Source: an uncultured bacterium
GTDB taxonomy: Bacteria; Planctomycetota; UBA1135; GCA-002686595
Direction: 5' to 3'
DNA: 64,000 nt
NCBI GenBank assembly: GCA_938083085.1
Contig: CALLKX010000005.1
Location: forward strand, 1-64,000
Position numbers and translations under genes: made by a program. The notes under the pieces are model-generated. The model was not told the DNA's origin. It did not search any database and saw only the letters and a program-made list of their open reading frames with translations. Shown one piece after another: positions 8,842 to 17,640 of this stretch (the stretch's first letter is position 1; each line of letters begins with the position of its first letter).

Positions 8842-10118
8842 ATCTGGACCTGGAGCCGGCCCAGGATCGCCCAGCCCTCGCCGCGCGGGCCGCCGGCGGG
8901 CTCGGCGCTGACCCCGACCCAGTGCAGCATCAGTCGAGTGGTGGGGCTCATGTAGACGTTGAGGCCGGTCTCTAGGTCCAGCACTCGCCCCGCCTGAATC
9001 GAGCCCCCGGTCAGGTCCGTGTAGCTGAGGCGGGCGACGGCCTCCAGCGCCTGCAGGCCGCAGCCGCCGGGGGGCATCGCACCCTCGATCACCGGGGGCC
9101 CCAGGGCACCGCGGCCGCGGGCCCAGCTGGTCTCTGCCGCGCCAAGGAAGCGTGAGAGCGAGAGGTAGCCGCCGGAGAGGAAGGACTCGCCGCCGACCCC
9201 GTTGGCGTCATCGATCCAGGCCCCAAAGGCCTCGGACTGAGCGGTCCATGGACCCTCCCGGTACAGGGCCTCCACGCCTGCAGTGACGGCGCGATCCGCG
9301 TCGATAGACCCGGTGTCGGCGAGCTGCTCGAGGAGCCTCGAGCCGGTGGTTCCCCGGAACACGAGCAGGTCGCCCCCTGGATCCCGCAGGGAGATCGATC
9401 CTCCCGCCTGGGTCAAGCCCTGCCCGTCGCCCTGCCACACCGCGCGGGCGGTGATCGCGCGCTCGTCGAGGGCCTCGTCCGGAAACGGGCGACCCTCGGT
9501 GCGGCGGAAGGCGCCCGCCTGGAGGAGACCGTTCGCGACCTGGAGCGTGGCCTGGGCGCCGCGGGAACGACCGGGGGTGAAGGTGTTGGTGGCCGTCGAG
9601 CGCTCGATGAACGGCAGGTAGCTGACGCTGGTCATCGCCTCCAACCCGAAGGGCTCGCGGAACTCACCCGCGCGGAGGTCGCTCGCGACCACCGCCCCTC
9701 CCGAGAAGATCCCGTCGTAGCGGGCGTAGAGATCGAGCCAGCGCACCTCGAGGTCCCTGAAGTCCACCTGGGCCCGGATCCTAAACGGCCTCAGGGCGGT
9801 GCCCTCCGCGCCGCGAAGGTCAAGGAGCGCCCGCGCCCGGCGGATATCGGTCGCGCCCCCGGAGGGCGCCCCCGCCGCCGCGCCGAGGCCGCCGAGGTGA
9901 GGTTCCACGAGGTCGGCGTGCAGCCGAAGGCGAAGGCGAGCGTCGAGGCCCCAGCCGGTCGCGGTCAGCCCGTCTCCGAGGGCGTAGAGGGGGTCGCGCT
10001 CAGGCCTGTCCAGGTCCTGGGCGACGGCGGTCGCTGATGAGAGCGCGCCGAGGCACGCGAGGCATCGAAGGAGGCGCCGCACCCGTTGAGGGTAGCAGGC
10101 ACGGGCCGAGCGACTCAC
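8838..10118 (-). CDS. Phosphate-selective-porin-like outer-membrane channel
   Basis: 426 residues from GTG 10118. A GTG at 10082 would give a more compact signal peptide (VRRLLRCLACLGALSSATAVAQ), but the GTGA overlap with the upstream decarboxylase stop favours 10118. After the signal peptide the sequence is beta-strand-like. It carries features of the OprO/OprP family (porin O/P): an N-terminal strand block RARALLDLRG, then GEFREPFGLE, a loop with RSTATNTFTPGRSRGAQ, and a final GLNVYMSPTTRLMLHW strand. These trimeric porins take up phosphate or pyrophosphate. Placement back-to-back with a PhoB/PhoR pair supports a phosphate role; regulation itself is inferred. Confidence 0.72.
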   Translation of the reverse strand: MSRSARACYPQRVRRLLRCLACLGALSSATAVAQDLDRPERDPLYALGDGLTATGWGLDARLRLRLHADLVEPHLGGLGAAAGAPSGGATDIRRARALLDLRGAEGTALRPFRIRAQVDFRDLEVRWLDLYARYDGIFSGGAVVASDLRAGEFREPFGLEAMTSVSYLPFIERSTATNTFTPGRSRGAQATLQVANGLLQAGAFRRTEGRPFPDEALDERAITARAVWQGDGQGLTQAGGSISLRDPGGDLLVFRGTTGSRLLEQLADTGSIDADRAVTAGVEALYREGPWTAQSEAFGAWIDDANGVGGESFLSGGYLSLSRFLGAAETSWARGRGALGPPVIEGAMPPGGCGLQALEAVARLSYTDLTGGSIQAGRVLDLETGLNVYMSPTTRLMLHWVGVSAEPAGGPRGEGWAILGRLQVQI

Positions 10119-11950
10119 CGGGAGAGGTGCCCGAGGTCCGAGTCTCCCATCTCGACTCCGCCGCCCGGAAAGTACTCCTTCCAGCGGCGATCCACGGTCG
10201 CCGCGGTCTCGGGATCACAGAACAGCTCGGCCGGATAGTCGGGCTTCATCCGGGCGTCGATGACGATCGGCGGGGTGAAGGAGGGGTGATGGTGCACCAG
10301 CTCGACCTCCCTCGCGAAGAGGTCGCGGGCGGGGTCAAAGCGGGTGAACGTCGTCCAGAGGAAGTTCATCGCGCTGCGGCTGGCTGCCTCGGCGTCGTCC
10401 ACGAGGACCACCAGGGGCCAGTCTTTGAAAGCGGGGTCGCGCGCGATCGAGGCGGCCGCGTCCGGAGTGTCCTCGTGGGGGGGGGCCTCGACGCACAGCG
10501 CGCCGTCGGTGAACACCTCGACGCGTCCCGCGGGGCGCGCCGGGGTCCCCACGAAGGTGTCGGGGAGCTTGCGCCGGGGCTCGCCGAGGCCCAGCAGGAC
10601 GCCCTTGCTGCCCTCGTTGATCTTGGGGCCCGCGTAGTCCAACGAGTCCATGGAGACGTTCGAGAGGATGAACAGGTCCGTCCGGAAGTCTGCGCGCTCC
10701 AGGATGTGGCGCAGGGTGGCGGCGAAGTCCTTCAGCTCCACGGCGCGGTCCGTCGCGAGCAGGAACTTGGTCAGCGAGAGCTGGCCCTCGCCGAGGATCC
10801 GGAAGGCGGAGACCATGGCCTCGCGCCGATACCGCTCGCGGACCACCGCCGCCGCCAGCGCGTGGTAGCCGGTCTCGCCGTAGCTCCACAGGTCGAGGAC
10901 GCCGGGCATCGCGACCTTGGCGAGGGGCTTGAGCAGCTCCTGCAGGTAGTCGCCGATGAAGAAGTCCTCCTGGCGCGGCTTGCCGACCACCGTGGCTGGC
11001 CAGACCGCGTCACGCCGTCGATAGAGCGTGTCGCACTGGAACCAGGGGTAGTCGTGGGTCTCCGAGTAGTACCCGTAGTGGTCGCCGAAGGGGCCCTCAG
11101 GCCGGCGGGCCCCGGGGGCGATCTTGCCGGCGAGGACGAACTCGGAGCGCGCGACCAGGGGCAGGTCCCCGCTTCCGGTGGCCCGGCACAGCTCCAGGCG
11201 CCGTCCGAGGACGAGGCTCGCGAGGAGGACCTCCGGGACGTTCTCGGGGAGCGGCGCGATGGCCGCGAGGACCAGCGCCGGCGGACCGCCCACGTGCACA
11301 TGGACGGGCAGCGGTTGTCCCAACCGCTCCGCCTCAGCGAGGTGGAACCCGCCGCCCTTGCCAATCTGAGCGTGCATGCCAACGCCGCCGTCCTCGAACA
11401 GCTGCGCTCGGTACATACCGAGGTTGAGTCCGCCGTTCTCGGGGTGAGCGGTCAGGACGAGGGGCAGCGTCACGAACGGTCCGCCGTCCCGTGCCCAGGT
11501 GGTCAAGGCGGGGAGCGTGGAGAGGTCCGGCGAGCGATCGACGACCTCGGTCACGGGGCCGCGCCGGCCTCGCTTGAGTCCAACCCGAGCCAGGGAGGCG
11601 ATCAGGGACCGCTGGGCCCAGAGCTTCTTTGGCGTGGGCGGGAGGGCCTCCTCGGGGAGGGCAGCGATGCGCTCGACCACGGCCTCGGGCCGGTCACCGA
11701 AGGCGAGCTGGACTCGGCGGGCCGTGCCGAAGAGGTTTGTCACCGCCGGGAAGGCTGCGCCGCGGGGGCGCTTGAAGAGCACGGCCGGCCCCCCTGCGGC
11801 GATGACCCTCCGGTGGACCTCGGCCATCTCGAGCCTGGGGTCGACCTCCGTCTCGACCTCCACGAGCTCACCCTCCGCCCGCAGGCGGTCCAGGAAGGCG
11901 GGTAGGTCGAGGGGCGCAGAGTGAGGCATGGGTGTGAGGGGCAGGTTCAT
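10115..11950 (-). CDS. UbiD-family prenylated-FMN decarboxylase
   Basis: 611 residues from ATG 11950 (or 604 from ATG 11929). UbiD enzymes use prenylated FMN to add or remove CO2 on aromatic or unsaturated acids; the classical one decarboxylates 4-hydroxy-3-polyprenylbenzoate. Seen here: GLNLGMYRAQLFE (Arg of the active site), the cofactor and catalytic Glu block RRPEGPFGDHYGYYSETHDYP, and KINEGSKGVLLGLGEP in the C-terminal part. It is about 110 residues longer than E. coli UbiD, as in the long subgroup often annotated as menaquinone decarboxylases. No UbiX/prenyltransferase or quinone genes are nearby. Its stop overlaps the start of the porin gene (GTGA), suggesting co-translation. Confidence 0.87.
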   Translation of the reverse strand: MNLPLTPMPHSAPLDLPAFLDRLRAEGELVEVETEVDPRLEMAEVHRRVIAAGGPAVLFKRPRGAAFPAVTNLFGTARRVQLAFGDRPEAVVERIAALPEEALPPTPKKLWAQRSLIASLARVGLKRGRRGPVTEVVDRSPDLSTLPALTTWARDGGPFVTLPLVLTAHPENGGLNLGMYRAQLFEDGGVGMHAQIGKGGGFHLAEAERLGQPLPVHVHVGGPPALVLAAIAPLPENVPEVLLASLVLGRRLELCRATGSGDLPLVARSEFVLAGKIAPGARRPEGPFGDHYGYYSETHDYPWFQCDTLYRRRDAVWPATVVGKPRQEDFFIGDYLQELLKPLAKVAMPGVLDLWSYGETGYHALAAAVVRERYRREAMVSAFRILGEGQLSLTKFLLATDRAVELKDFAATLRHILERADFRTDLFILSNVSMDSLDYAGPKINEGSKGVLLGLGEPRRKLPDTFVGTPARPAGRVEVFTDGALCVEAPPHEDTPDAAASIARDPAFKDWPLVVLVDDAEAASRSAMNFLWTTFTRFDPARDLFAREVELVHHHPSFTPPIVIDARMKPDYPAELFCDPETAATVDRRWKEYFPGGGVEMGDSDLGHLSR

Positions 11951-12061
11951 GGGGAGTCTAGTCCCATGACGGTCCTCACCGGAACCCGGGGGGGAGCGTA
12001 GTGTTGGAGAGACTGGACCGCGCCGTGCTGGTGCTGGTCTCGAGATGCGACGCTTCGTCCG

Positions 12062-13813
12062 ATGATCCAACTCCAACCGTCCGCTGCAGTGGTTCGAACC
12101 CTGCTCGCCCTCCTCTGCACCACCGGGATCTCCTTGGCGGGGGGGGGCCCATTGGACGCCTCGCCGGCCCGGCCGGTCACCGGTGGAGGTGAGGTCGAGG
12201 GCTCGGTGCCGACGGCAGCGACCGAGCTCGTCGACATCCCCTGGGACCGCCGCGCCGTGGAGCACGTCTGGAACCGAGCTGGCTTCGGTATCCGCGACGA
12301 GGACGTGGACGCCTGGGTCGAGGCTGGCCCTCGCGCTCTGGTGGAGTACCTGGTCCGGCCGCGCCCCACCGTGGGCGAGGGCGCGTGGGTCCCCTACGAG
12401 TACGAGCGGCTCCCCTACAGCGCTGAGGAGTACAACCGGGCATCAGGCGACGAGAAGCGAGAGCTCCGCAAGCGCCGCAACCGCTGGTACCGAGATCAGT
12501 TCGCCGCCCTGCGCGAGGGCTGGATCGAGAGCATGCTCGCCGGGGACGATCCGCTCCGCGACCGCATGACGCTCATGTGGCATGGCGTGTTCACCTCGTC
12601 CCTGGAGACGGTGAAGCGGCCGGCGCTGATGATCGAGCAGCACAACACGATCCGGTCGCAGGCGCTTGGAAGTTACTCCGCGCTCCTGCACGCGATGTTG
12701 GAGGACCCCGCGCTGCTCGTCTATCTCGACAACGACGACAACCGCAAGGGACGACCCAACGAGAACCTCGCCCGCGAGGTCATGGAGCTCTTCTCCCTCG
12801 GAGAGGGCAACTATGGCGAGGTGGATATCCGCGAGGCGGCCCGCAGCCTCACCGGCGCGGGCGTGGCGCCGGCGCTGGATGTCGCCACCTACCGCTTCAA
12901 TCCCAAGCGACACGACGACAAGCCCAAGGTCATCCTCGGCGTCCGCGGGAACCACGGTCCCGCGGACCTGGCAGACATTCTCCTGGGCCAGCCGGCCTGT
13001 GCGGACTACGTCGCACGCACCGTGGTCGAGTACCTCGAAGGGGTCTCAGCTACCGAAGAGAGGGTGGAAGAGTACGCAGCGCTGCTGCGAGAGACGGGCT
13101 ACGACGTGGGCTACCTGGTCGAGCGGGTACTGCTCGATCCGCGTTTCTACCGGGACGAGGTGATCGGCGCGCGGGTCGCGAGTCCGGTTGACTTCCTGGT
13201 GGGCAGCGCTATCCGCCTTGAGGCGGACCTCCCGGCCGCCTTCATCGTCGAGGCCGCCGCGGACCTGGGTCAGGACCTCTTCCAGCCGCCCAACGTGAAG
13301 GGATGGGACGAGGGCCTCGCATGGATCACGACCTCGACGTTCATGATGCGCGGCAACATCGCCGGGGCGATCGTGGGGGCGGTGGACATCGAGACGCTGC
13401 GCGCCGACGCCTCGGACATGATGGAGATGTCTGGGACCATGGACGAGATGGGCCCCATGACGGGCAAGCAGAAGCGCAAGGCCGAGGGGCAGCAGGTCAA
13501 GCGCTACGAGGTGGCGGGCCTCGCGACCATCCTGCGTCGGGTGAAGTACGAGCCGAGCTCCATGGAGGCTCGGGTGGTGCGCGACGCAAGGGCGGGGAGC
13601 GACCGCGAGGTCGTGGCGCTCCTCACGCAGCGGCTCCTCGCCATCGAGCCGCCAACCGAGACTCTCCAGATGCTCGAGGTGCAGCTGCGCGCGATCCGGG
13701 AGAAGTACGAGGTGGAGGAGGCGGACATGCCTCGCTTCCGTCGCAAGAACCAGCGCGTCTTCCACGAATTCACCCACCTCGTCCTGTCCTTGCCCGAGGC
13801 GCAGCTCCACTGA
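12062..13813 (+). CDS. DUF1800 secreted protein
   Basis: 583 residues from ATG 12062 with an N-terminal signal sequence (about residues 8-26). Family blocks are clear: HVWNRAGFGIRDEDVDAWV, WHGVFTSSLETVKRPALMIEQHNTIR in two pieces, LVYLDNDDNRKGRPNENLARE and VMELFSLGEGNYGEVDIREAARSLTG. DUF1800 proteins are almost always encoded next to a DUF1501 protein and are abundant in Planctomycetes, Acidobacteria and Proteobacteria; their role is unsettled, with extracellular or periplasmic location agreed from signal peptides. A Met-rich stretch (DMMEMSGTMDEMGPM, about 459-473) interrupts the C-terminal part and is not typical of the core; it could be a metal-binding insertion. Confidence 0.88.
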   Translation: MIQLQPSAAVVRTLLALLCTTGISLAGGGPLDASPARPVTGGGEVEGSVPTAATELVDIPWDRRAVEHVWNRAGFGIRDEDVDAWVEAGPRALVEYLVRPRPTVGEGAWVPYEYERLPYSAEEYNRASGDEKRELRKRRNRWYRDQFAALREGWIESMLAGDDPLRDRMTLMWHGVFTSSLETVKRPALMIEQHNTIRSQALGSYSALLHAMLEDPALLVYLDNDDNRKGRPNENLAREVMELFSLGEGNYGEVDIREAARSLTGAGVAPALDVATYRFNPKRHDDKPKVILGVRGNHGPADLADILLGQPACADYVARTVVEYLEGVSATEERVEEYAALLRETGYDVGYLVERVLLDPRFYRDEVIGARVASPVDFLVGSAIRLEADLPAAFIVEAAADLGQDLFQPPNVKGWDEGLAWITTSTFMMRGNIAGAIVGAVDIETLRADASDMMEMSGTMDEMGPMTGKQKRKAEGQQVKRYEVAGLATILRRVKYEPSSMEARVVRDARAGSDREVVALLTQRLLAIEPPTETLQMLEVQLRAIREKYEVEEADMPRFRRKNQRVFHEFTHLVLSLPEAQLH

Positions 13814-13842
13814 GCCTCCCTGATCGCTCCGGGGTCCATGCC

Positions 13843-15081
13843 ATGAACTTGCCCAAGCCTGATCGACGTTCCTTCCTTCGAGCGGCGGCCGCGTCGGCCG
13901 CAGGGTTCGGCCTGTTGCCCGAGGTCTTGGCCGGCGGGGGAAGGGTCCAAGGCCTTCCGGGGGAGGGCGGCAAGAACCTCGTCCTCGTCCAGCTGTCGGG
14001 CGGGAACGACGGGCTCGCGACGGTCGTGCCCTACGGGGATGATGAGCTCAGGCGGATCCGACGCTCCACCGCCCACAAGGCCTCCGAGCTGCTCAAGATC
14101 GACGACTACCGGGGCCTCAACCCGGGGCTGGGGGCGCTCCGCGGGCGCTTCGATCAGGGGCAGGTGGCCATCGTGGAGGGCTGCGGCTATCCGGAGGCGG
14201 TTCGCTCTCACTTCAAGTCCTACGAGGTCTGGCACACCGCCCATCGGGCCGGTCGGATCTCTGGGGACGGTTGGATTGGCCGCCTGGCGGCCTCCCGGTG
14301 GGCAGATGAGCCTCGACCGGATCGCGTCGTCCACTTCGGTGGCAAGGCCCCCTACTCCCTGTTCTCGCGGAAGCAGCCGCCCGTTGCCCTGGCCTCGCCG
14401 ACGGGCTATCGGTGGTTCGGAGACGAGGAGGCCTACGCTCGCGGCGGCGCGGCCATCTGTGAACACGAGATGGAGCGTGACCCTCGTCACGTGGGCCGGG
14501 ACGGCGCGCTCGACAAGCTGCGGGCGACCCTCGACGACGCCCGCGAGTCTTCCGGGAGGATCCGAGGAGCGGCGGCGATCTACCGCACGAGCGTGGAGTA
14601 CCCCAAGACCCGCCTGTCCGCCGAGCTGCGAGACGTCGCAGCCCTCGTGAACGCTCGGTCCGGGACGCAGATCTTCTCGGTCTCTGATAACGGGTACGAC
14701 ACTCACTCCAAGCAGCGACAGGCCCATGACCGGAAGATGGGGGAGCTCGGCGATGCCCTCGGCGCCTTCCTCGAGGACCTGGATCGCAGCGAGGCCGGGC
14801 GAGACACGGTGGTGCTCGTCTTCAGCGAGTTCGGCCGGAGGGTCGCGGAGAACGGATCGTCCGGGCACGACCACGGCAAGGCCGGCCCGATGTTCCTCCT
14901 CGGGCACTCGGTGAAGGGGGGCCTCTACGGTGCGCACCCATCCTTGACGGAGTTGGACGCCGGGGACCTGGCCTTCACCACGGACTTTCGGTCCGTCTAT
15001 GCCACGCTCATTCGCGGCCTGTTCGGCGCCGATCCGGTCGCGGTGCTCGGGGCCGAGTACCCGCCCCTGCCGCTGATCTGA
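13843..15081 (+). CDS. DUF1501 protein with Tat signal
   Basis: 412 residues from ATG 13843, 29 bp after DUF1800. The N-terminus has a twin-arginine signal DRRSFLRAAAASAAGFG, so it should be exported folded. The alkaline-phosphatase-like DUF1501 core shows LVLVQLSGGNDGL, HFKSYEVWHTAH, SDNGYDTHSKQ, VLVFSEFGRRVAENGSSGHDHG and a closing TDFRSVYATLIRGLFG. The Asp/His residues in the GYDTHS and SGHDHG blocks look like metal ligands. It is expected to act with the DUF1800 protein. Substrate unknown. Confidence 0.9.
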   Translation: MNLPKPDRRSFLRAAAASAAGFGLLPEVLAGGGRVQGLPGEGGKNLVLVQLSGGNDGLATVVPYGDDELRRIRRSTAHKASELLKIDDYRGLNPGLGALRGRFDQGQVAIVEGCGYPEAVRSHFKSYEVWHTAHRAGRISGDGWIGRLAASRWADEPRPDRVVHFGGKAPYSLFSRKQPPVALASPTGYRWFGDEEAYARGGAAICEHEMERDPRHVGRDGALDKLRATLDDARESSGRIRGAAAIYRTSVEYPKTRLSAELRDVAALVNARSGTQIFSVSDNGYDTHSKQRQAHDRKMGELGDALGAFLEDLDRSEAGRDTVVLVFSEFGRRVAENGSSGHDHGKAGPMFLLGHSVKGGLYGAHPSLTELDAGDLAFTTDFRSVYATLIRGLFGADPVAVLGAEYPPLPLI

Positions 15082-15105
15082 CCTGCTGGCCGACCGGTCC
15101 AGGGG

Positions 15106-15528
15106 TCACGCGGCGAGCACCTTCGTGTGCAGGCGCATGACGGCGGCGCGGTCGAGCTCGAACCCTAGGCTGCGGTAGGCGTCGTCAAAGTTCGCCCACC
15201 GATGAGCGGCCCAGTCAGGCGACAGGCTCTCGGGGCGCACGATGTCCTCGGTCCGGACGCCGAACATCCATTCGATGACCTCTTCGTCTCCAATACTCCA
15301 CCGCCCCGGCATCTCGAGGTCCAGCAGCCGCTCCGGGGTGGGGAGCCCGATGTCCTCGCGCACGTGCTGCCGGATGGCCGTCTCCAACTTGTCGCCGAAC
15401 CCGAGCGAGGCCTGGAGTGGACCCCACATGGCCTCCAACCCCTGGTCCCGCTTCAGCAGCAGGTAGGTCGGCTTGGTCTCCGCGAAGCGGTAAACGAAGA
15501 TCTTGATGCGGTGGATGAGTTCGCTCAT
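15106..15528 (-). CDS. Nudix-fold protein with degenerate Nudix box
   Basis: 140 residues from ATG 15528, preceded by GGAAAG a few bases upstream. It begins IHRIKIFVYRFAE and runs through YLLLKR and WGPLQASLGFGDKLETA, the pattern of Nudix hydrolases that cut nucleoside diphosphate-X compounds. The Nudix box (G-x5-E-x7-R-E-U-x-E-E-x-G-U) is incomplete: GFGDKLE is there but the helix reads TAIRQHVREDIGL, so the metal-binding Arg-Glu and Glu-Glu pairs are only partly kept. Activity is therefore doubtful. The C-terminal part with WMFGVRTEDI and WANFDDAYRSLGF resembles Nudix strands. Convergent with DUF1501. Confidence 0.55.
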   Translation of the reverse strand: MSELIHRIKIFVYRFAETKPTYLLLKRDQGLEAMWGPLQASLGFGDKLETAIRQHVREDIGLPTPERLLDLEMPGRWSIGDEEVIEWMFGVRTEDIVRPESLSPDWAAHRWANFDDAYRSLGFELDRAAVMRLHTKVLAA

Positions 15529-15685
15529 CTTTCCGGGGCCTCGCTCCCTCAGGCTCGGGTCCGTGCGCCCAAGCAGGGAGAGCCTGTTCTCGTCCGGCCC
15601 CGCGTGCATAGCGGGAGGACAGCGGCGGACCGCACGCACCAATCTGAGACGGCGTCCACCAACGAGTCACAGCTCGCCATCCACC

Positions 15686-16993
15686 ATGTCGTCATCGCAA
15701 CCCCTCGAACTCGCTCTCAAACGGCTCGAGGCTCGGATCAACTGGGAGCGAAAGGACCGGTCCAGCGGCTGGCGAGTCGACCTCGCACCGATCGAGGACC
15801 TGGTCGCTCGGGCTGGCTTTCCGTCGCGTGGTTACGGCCTGTGCCACGTCGCCGGTTCGAAGGGCAAGGGGTCAGTGGCCAACCTCATCGCGGCGGGCCT
15901 GGAGCGCGTTGCGCTCCGCGTGGGGGTCTTTGGCTCTCCGCATGTGGAGCGGATCAACGAGCGGATCCGTCTCGATGGTCAGCCTATCTCGGACGAGGCC
16001 CTCGCGGCGGCCCTCACGGCTGCGCTCCAGCTGGTCTCGGAGGCCGAAGAGGCGCAGACGGTCGGGGCCGAGGCGTCGTGGTTCGACATCGTCACGTTGG
16101 CGGGCTTGTTGGCCTTCCAGGAGGCCCATGTGGACTGGGCTGTCCTGGAGGTCGGGCTTGGGGGGCGGTTGGACTCGACCAATGTCATCGACGCGCCCGA
16201 CCTCTCCGTGGTCACGTCGATCGCGCTCGAGCACACGGCCATCCTGGGCGACACGCTGGGGGCCATCGCGCGCGAGAAGGGGGGCATCGTGAAGGCGGGG
16301 TCCTTGCTGGTCACTGGGACGCCGCCGGGAGGCGAGGCTCACGGAGTCCTCGCCGAGATCGCGGCGGCGCACGCGGTCGAACATGTGGTCGCCTGGAGTG
16401 ACGCGGACCAGACCTTCGAGGAGGCCAACGCCAGGGTGGCTCGGGCGGCTCTGGATCTCCTTGGCCGGCGAGTGGAAGGGCTCAGCGGAGACCTGCTCAC
16501 CCCGGAGGTGACGGCTGGGGCGAGGCTCCCGGGGCGCATGGAGTGGTTCGACTTGGACGGGACCGCTGTGCTCTTGGACGGTGCTCATGTGGCCAGCTCC
16601 ATGGAGCTGGCGCTCGCCGAGGCCCTCTCGAAGCGGGCTGGCCCCTGGGGCGCGGTGCTGGCGGTCCACGGCGAGAAGGACGTCTCCGAGCTCGTGGCGC
16701 CGATGGCCCGGCGAGGCCTCCAGCGGGTCTTCGCGACCACCGTGCCGGGGTCCGGTGTTCACCACCCGGCGGCGGCGGTGGCCGAGGCGGCGTCGGCCCA
16801 TGGGCTCGAGGTGGAGGTGCATGATTCACCGGAGGAGGCCCTCGAGGCGGCCCTCAGCTGGACCCTCAGCCGGGTCACGGGGTCCAGTTCGGTCCGAGAC
16901 CGCGACGACCCGGCGTGCGTGATGGTGACGGGCTCCCTCTACCTGGTCGGCGCGCTCCGGTCTCGGGTCGGGGCTGGTCAGGGCAGCCACTGA
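15686..16993 (+). CDS. folC: Folylpolyglutamate / dihydrofolate synthase
   Basis: 435 residues from ATG 15686. FolC is an ATP-dependent Mur-ligase-family enzyme that adds glutamate to dihydropteroate or folates. Landmarks: the P-loop GSKGKGS near residue 55, GVFGSPHVERINERIRLDG, the ATP/Mg block LEVGLGGRLDSTNVI, the His and Lys in EHTAILGDTLGAIAREKGG and IVKAG, and LLDGAHVASSMELAL in the C-terminal ligase domain. Length matches FolC. Divergent from the Nudix-like gene (157 bp gap). Confidence 0.92.
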   Translation: MSSSQPLELALKRLEARINWERKDRSSGWRVDLAPIEDLVARAGFPSRGYGLCHVAGSKGKGSVANLIAAGLERVALRVGVFGSPHVERINERIRLDGQPISDEALAAALTAALQLVSEAEEAQTVGAEASWFDIVTLAGLLAFQEAHVDWAVLEVGLGGRLDSTNVIDAPDLSVVTSIALEHTAILGDTLGAIAREKGGIVKAGSLLVTGTPPGGEAHGVLAEIAAAHAVEHVVAWSDADQTFEEANARVARAALDLLGRRVEGLSGDLLTPEVTAGARLPGRMEWFDLDGTAVLLDGAHVASSMELALAEALSKRAGPWGAVLAVHGEKDVSELVAPMARRGLQRVFATTVPGSGVHHPAAAVAEAASAHGLEVEVHDSPEEALEAALSWTLSRVTGSSSVRDRDDPACVMVTGSLYLVGALRSRVGAGQGSH

Positions 16994-17088
16994 GAGCCCT
17001 GGGGCGGTCATCGGACTGGGATTGGGTCCCGGGTAACCGTGGGCTCAAGGCGGTGAGGCTCGGGGGCCGATAGAGCCTGGCGCACGCC

Positions 17089-17586
17089 ATGCTTTGCTCC
17101 GACCTATTTCTAACCGACGCCTTCCTCATCAAGGGGAACGTCGAGAACAAGTACACGCGGCTGTCGAAGATCCTGGACGAGCATCGAAAGACGTTCCTCC
17201 GGATCCGGGACTGCACGCTCGTGGATCTGAAGTCTCGAGACCAGATCCACACTCCGCTGCTGCACATCAACCTTGACGAGGTGCTCGTGGCTCACGAGTT
17301 CCTCGACGAGGCCGGGGATGGAGCGATGGCTGAGATCTCCCGTGATGCGGACCTCGACAAGGTGCGCGTGTTCTACACCGGGCACCTCAACATCGAGCTC
17401 GCGGGCTTCATCCGGCCGGGGAGCTATGACGTATCCGACACGTCGACGCGCCGCTTCTTCGTGATGCGAGAGCCCGAGCTCCGCGGCTTCAACGATCAGG
17501 GTGATGATGAGCTCCGCAAGCTCACCGACCTGTCCTATGCGATCGTGAACAAGCAGCGACTCAGCTACGTGTACGACTTCAACTGA
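17089..17586 (+). CDS. Unrecognised 165-residue cytoplasmic protein
   Basis: From ATG 17089; codon use matches genuine neighbours. No signal peptide or membrane helix. It reads as alternating strands and helices: FLTDAFLIKGNVENKYTRLSKILDEH, then TLVDLKSRDQIHTPLLHINLDEVLVAHEFLD, then RVFYTGHLNIELAGFI and a C-terminal RLSYVYDFN, given here in pieces. The first half, with a gene-start strand, a basic helix and a 'hydrophobic-strand plus Asp-Glu' repeat, hints at a small beta-barrel regulatory or binding domain, but I cannot assign a family. It sits between folC and the convergent rsgA. Confidence 0.65.
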   Translation: MLCSDLFLTDAFLIKGNVENKYTRLSKILDEHRKTFLRIRDCTLVDLKSRDQIHTPLLHINLDEVLVAHEFLDEAGDGAMAEISRDADLDKVRVFYTGHLNIELAGFIRPGSYDVSDTSTRRFFVMREPELRGFNDQGDDELRKLTDLSYAIVNKQRLSYVYDFN

Positions 17587-17640
17587 GCGGCTAGCAGGCG
17601 CCGTGCTGGCGCTCCAGCGACTCGCGGAGAGGCCGTAGAG

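Noticed and set aside
10037-11905. Long plus-strand frame (about 620 codons)
   Set aside because: Shadow of the well-supported UbiD-family gene on the minus strand; composition is typical of antisense frames.
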